DNA of 64,000 bases from Paenibacillus sp. yr247 (GTDB lineage Bacteria > Bacillota > Bacilli > Paenibacillales > NBRC-103111). The translations under genes were made by a program, and so were the position numbers. Where the stretch lies: assembly GCF_900103825.1 (NCBI RefSeq), contig NZ_FNIF01000021.1, positions 1 through 64,000 on the forward strand, written 5' to 3'. The notes under the pieces are model-generated. The model made no database searches and was not told the origin of the DNA. It worked only from the letters and a program-made list of their open reading frames with translations. Of this stretch, positions 62,248-64,000 are shown one piece after another (position 1 is the stretch's first letter; the number at the start of each line of letters is the position of its first letter).

Positions 62248-62312
62248 AGACCCTCAGCCCGCTGCTGTGGGTCCTTTTTTTGCTATTCAACTACGATCAG
62301 GCAGGATAGCGG
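62248..62312 (+). repeat. Dispersed repeat, hairpin plus right arm (R26)
   Basis: GACCC...GGGTC with TTTTTTT, then TTCAACTACGATCAGGCAGG followed by ATAG, a degenerate right arm. Confidence 0.6.
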
Positions 62313-62399
62313 GGTTAAGTGTTGAATATTGTTGGTATGATTTTAATTTTATGGCGAACGAGAACTCAAGAAGGTGGTTTGAATTTAGTGAACATTGAA

Positions 62400-62619
62400 G
62401 TTGGAATCCGAGATACGTGGCCGGGTTAGCGCGGTTAATTCGCTCATCGTCGACACCGCGAATCAGCTAGGGGAATTCGAAACCTGCACACTGGCCGGTT
62501 TCGAGGGTGCAGTGTCGGTTGCATACCTCGGAGGGATTGGGACGATCGCGATAGCCGGTTTATGAATGTATTTATTCCCGCAGTTGTGGCGACTTCGAAC
62601 GTTTTCGGATGGGAAGTGA
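62400..62619 (+). pseudogene. MFS transporter C-terminal fragment (EntS-like)
   Basis: The frame reads IRGRVSAVNSLIVDTANQLG, GAVSVAYLGGIGTIAIAGL, a TGA, then MYLFPQLWRLRTFSDGK and a stop. RGRVSAVNSLFI..SN.LGEFE is the last cytoplasmic loop of EntS-like major-facilitator exporters. The rest of the transporter is missing. Confidence 0.75.
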
Positions 62620-62626
62620 AACTAGT

Positions 62627-64000
62627 ATGATTCCGTTTAATTATAAGGCTCGATGCCATGCTTTTTTGAACAAATATCTTTCAGGGGAATCTATTGATTA
62701 CCGACAGGTCATATCACTGCTTCTCCCGATCCTCATCGACCAGGCCTTCCTCGTCGGCTTAAGTTTGGTGAACACCGCGATGATCAGTTCGTCGGGGGTG
62801 GCGGCGATCAGCGCAGTAAGTATGGTCGACTCGCTCAATCTCTTCCTGGTTAATGTCTTTGTCGCCTTGGCGACTGGAGGCACGGTAGTGGTGGCGCAGT
62901 ACAAGGGCAGCGGGAATGACAAGATGGTATCCAAGGCAGCGGCGGCTTCGCTTTCCGCTGTGACTTTGGTTGCGGTGACGCTCAGCCTGGTAGTCCTCTT
63001 ATTTTATCATCCCATCCTGAAGTTTCTCTTTGGAACGGCGGATCCGGAGGTGTTTGGCCATGCCGGCACTTACCTTGTGGGAAGTGCTTTATCTTACCTC
63101 GGGATCGCGTTCAAGGAAGCGGTCAGCGGAGCGCTGAGGGGGATCGGTAGGACTAGAGTGACATTGGGGTTGTCCCTAATCCTGAACCTTTCTTACGTAT
63201 TGCTGAACGTCTTGTTCGTCCATTTTTTGGAAATGGGAGTTCTAGGTTTGAGCGTAGCCGCGAATATTTCTCGTTATTTGGCAGCGGCATGCGCATTGTT
63301 CTACCTGCTCCGTATGGATGACAGCCTGCGAATTCGTCTTAAGGAATTGATGGACTGGAATTTTTCCATGTTTAAGAAAATCATGTTCATCGGGCTGCCA
63401 TTCGCTGCGGAGCAGCTGTTCTTTAACGGGGGGAAAATGTTAACCCAAATCTACATCGTCAGTCTAGGCACTTACGCGATTGCAACTAATGCCATCAGTT
63501 CCGTATTCGCTATGCTTTTACAAATCCCCGCCATCGCATTGTCTACAGCACTAGTCACGGTGGTAGGGCAATGCATAGGTAGGGGGAATATTCAGGATGC
63601 CCGCAAATTTACGAGGTCGTTTCTGTGGCTGGCGTCTGGCTCCTTTGTGGTGACGGGACTTATTTTAATCCCGTTCTTTAAGCCTCTGGTTAGTCTGTTC
63701 CGCCCACCAGCCGAAATCATGGATAATCTGTATCTCATTATGCTGGTCAATATCTTAGCCCAAATCCCTCTATGGCCGATCAGTTTTCTGCTGCCAGGCG
63801 CGTTGCGAGCAGCGGGGGATTCTCGTTTCACCTCTATCTCTTCGATGCTGACCATGTGGTTGTTTCGGGTTGTGCTCGGCTATGTGTTTGGTATCACGCT
63901 AAACTACGGGGTGTTCGGGGTGTGGGCGGCTATGCAATTGGAGTGGGGAGTGCGTGGTGCTATCTTCCTGTGGCGTTATCGCGGGGAGCGATGGTTCAGA
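62627..64000 (+). CDS. MATE-family multidrug efflux transporter (runs off the window)
   Basis: 458 codons are open to the window end. About twelve membrane helices are expected. Family landmarks are LLLPILIDQAFLVGLSLVNT, ATGGTVVVAQYKGSGN, IGLPFAAEQLFFNGGK and LPGALRAAGDSRFTSI. It exports cationic drugs or metabolites by Na+ or H+ antiport. The ATG follows GGGAAGTG weakly. Nearly full length (family about 450-460), so only the last residues and stop are probably outside. Confidence 0.9.
   Translation, partial: MIPFNYKARCHAFLNKYLSGESIDYRQVISLLLPILIDQAFLVGLSLVNTAMISSSGVAAISAVSMVDSLNLFLVNVFVALATGGTVVVAQYKGSGNDKMVSKAAAASLSAVTLVAVTLSLVVLLFYHPILKFLFGTADPEVFGHAGTYLVGSALSYLGIAFKEAVSGALRGIGRTRVTLGLSLILNLSYVLLNVLFVHFLEMGVLGLSVAANISRYLAAACALFYLLRMDDSLRIRLKELMDWNFSMFKKIMFIGLPFAAEQLFFNGGKMLTQIYIVSLGTYAIATNAISSVFAMLLQIPAIALSTALVTVVGQCIGRGNIQDARKFTRSFLWLASGSFVVTGLILIPFFKPLVSLFRPPAEIMDNLYLIMLVNILAQIPLWPISFLLPGALRAAGDSRFTSISSMLTMWLFRVVLGYVFGITLNYGVFGVWAAMQLEWGVRGAIFLWRYRGERWFR

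Noticed and set aside
7077..62312. Chromosomal integron with attC sites
   Set aside because: The repeated, same-orientation hairpins beside single genes recall attC cassettes, but attC ends are inverted (TAAC...GTTA) whereas both arms here are direct (TAACG...TAACG). Genes also lie on both strands, and no integrase is in the window.
7077..62312. CRISPR array
   Set aside because: The repeats are dispersed, variable, and separated by whole genes. No tandem array and no cas genes are present.

Overview
This window looks like chromosomal accessory DNA from an endospore-forming Bacillota, most likely Paenibacillaceae-like (Paenibacillus, Cohnella or Brevibacillus type). The evidence is a gerA-type germinant receptor operon, a Spo0E-like domain, strong AGGAGG ribosome sites, many TTG/GTG starts, a classical Fur box, and protein families typical of that group. 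The genus is an inference. I saw no rRNA, tRNA or CRISPR array.

Layout. 0-10 kb: the 3' end of an IS1182-type transposase, an aminoglycoside-phosphotransferase-like kinase, a ketopantoate-reductase-like enzyme, a decayed epimerase, a membrane acyltransferase, a DUF3891 protein, a cupin, an SH3-NlpC/P60 wall hydrolase and an SRPBCC protein. 10-13 kb: a large secreted beta-propeller protein. 13-19.4 kb: a phenylalanine/tyrosine catabolic operon (hppD, a conserved unknown gene, fahA, hmgA, phenylalanine hydroxylase). 19.4-22.3 kb: gene remnants around a PQQ-type sugar-dehydrogenase-like lipoprotein. 22.3-26.1 kb: gerA operon (A-B-C on the minus strand). 27-30.3 kb: an exported protein with a Spo0E-like C-terminus, a P-loop kinase and a DUF1259 protein. 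30.7-34.4 kb: a heterodimeric ABC exporter. 34.6-39.4 kb: a PrmC-like methyltransferase, a Rieske fusion protein, and an aldo/keto reductase with a MerR-type promoter but a truncated regulator. 41-43 kb: a methyltransferase and a plasmid-type ParA/RHH partition pair. 44-48 kb: remnants and a beta/gamma-crystallin-like protein. 48-50.4 kb: a short UvrA paralogue. 51-57.5 kb: YdeI-like, alpha/beta hydrolase, VOC, and a Fur-controlled siderophore importer without its ATPase. 57.6-62.6 kb: a run of broken genes around msrA. 62.6 kb to the end: a MATE efflux pump, cut by the window edge.

Two themes dominate. First, about 25 genes are visibly broken by truncation, internal deletion, frameshift or nonsense, usually lying between intact neighbours. 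Second, a dispersed intergenic repeat occurs more than 20 times, always in the same orientation. It has a left arm of the form CTAACGagaACGaTAGtTCAATAA, a central terminator-like hairpin with GGCTGC/GCAGCC or GGAGCTGC/GCAGCTCC stems, and a right arm of the form GTAACGGGCAGcATAGTTCAAT. Many copies sit directly at the ends of truncated genes, and some supply the stop codon. The pattern recalls a mobile palindromic element, or one that marks deletion borders.

Functionally the intact genes form small independent modules: aromatic amino acid degradation, germination sensing, iron uptake, multidrug and toxin defence (ABC, MATE, UvrA-like, APH-like), and oxidative repair (MsrA).
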